Shown here: positions 5,290-5,295 of the stretch, one piece after another
How the letters are laid out: every line of letters begins with the position of its first letter
Numbering within the stretch: position 1 is the first letter of the stretch
From: Chthoniobacterales bacterium
GTDB lineage: Bacteria; Verrucomicrobiota; Verrucomicrobiae; Chthoniobacterales; UBA10450
Assembly: GCA_003244125.1 (NCBI GenBank)
Contig: QHBL01000309.1
Span: 1-5,295 of the forward strand
Direction of reading: 5' to 3'
Length of the DNA: 5,295 nucleotides
Notes under the pieces: model-generated
Told to the model about the DNA's origin: nothing
Database searches by the model: none
What the model saw: the letters and a program-made list of their open reading frames with translations, nothing else
Position numbers and translations under genes: made by a program

Positions 5290-5295
5290 GGCGGG

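Overview
The window is GC-rich bacterial chromosome with densely packed genes, nearly all on the minus strand. I suggest a soil- or freshwater-type Verrucomicrobiota relative. This rests on remembered features: a DUF6249/ECF sigma/small membrane protein module, a type I-beta DAHP synthase, and short GC-rich palindromic intergenic repeats with outer motifs such as GGAGGGACGG and CTGTAGCC. No marker gene fixes the phylum, so the assignment is tentative.

Layout. At 1-339 (+) is the 3' end of ribF, the riboflavin kinase domain of the bifunctional FAD synthetase. It converges on a minus-strand operon at 422-1989, and a perfect 18-bp palindrome (403-420) lies between the two gene ends. Read in its own direction, that operon encodes a secreted or membrane DUF6249-like protein, an ECF sigma-70 factor and a small two-helix membrane protein that is probably the anti-sigma factor. 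Each junction has a one-base gap. Positions 1990-2401 hold no gene but carry a candidate ECF-type promoter, two inverted copies of a 25-nt palindromic repeat, a 72-bp inverted-repeat structure and a weak tRNA promoter. A tRNA-Gly(GCC) gene follows at 2402-2473, then a long GC-rich inverted repeat (2481-2528) that may end transcription from both sides.

The right half (2541-5122, minus strand) is a tight three-gene cluster. In transcription order it encodes an MhqO-like ring-cleaving dioxygenase, an MhqD-like alpha/beta hydrolase and DAHP synthase (aroF). The first two belong to families known from quinone/hydroquinone detoxification in Bacillus subtilis; the third commits carbon to the shikimate pathway. 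The hydrolase seems to have a one-base deletion close to its 3' end. The normal family C-terminus and a stop codon are intact in another frame, and the as-sequenced frame instead runs into aroF.

Upstream of the dioxygenase, 5123-5295 holds a 12-bp palindrome (possible operator) and two inverted hairpin repeats. The repeats share an outer motif and loop, while their stems differ at four base pairs, all compensated. This suggests a REPIN-like mobile palindromic element. I see no phage, transposase, CRISPR or defence gene.
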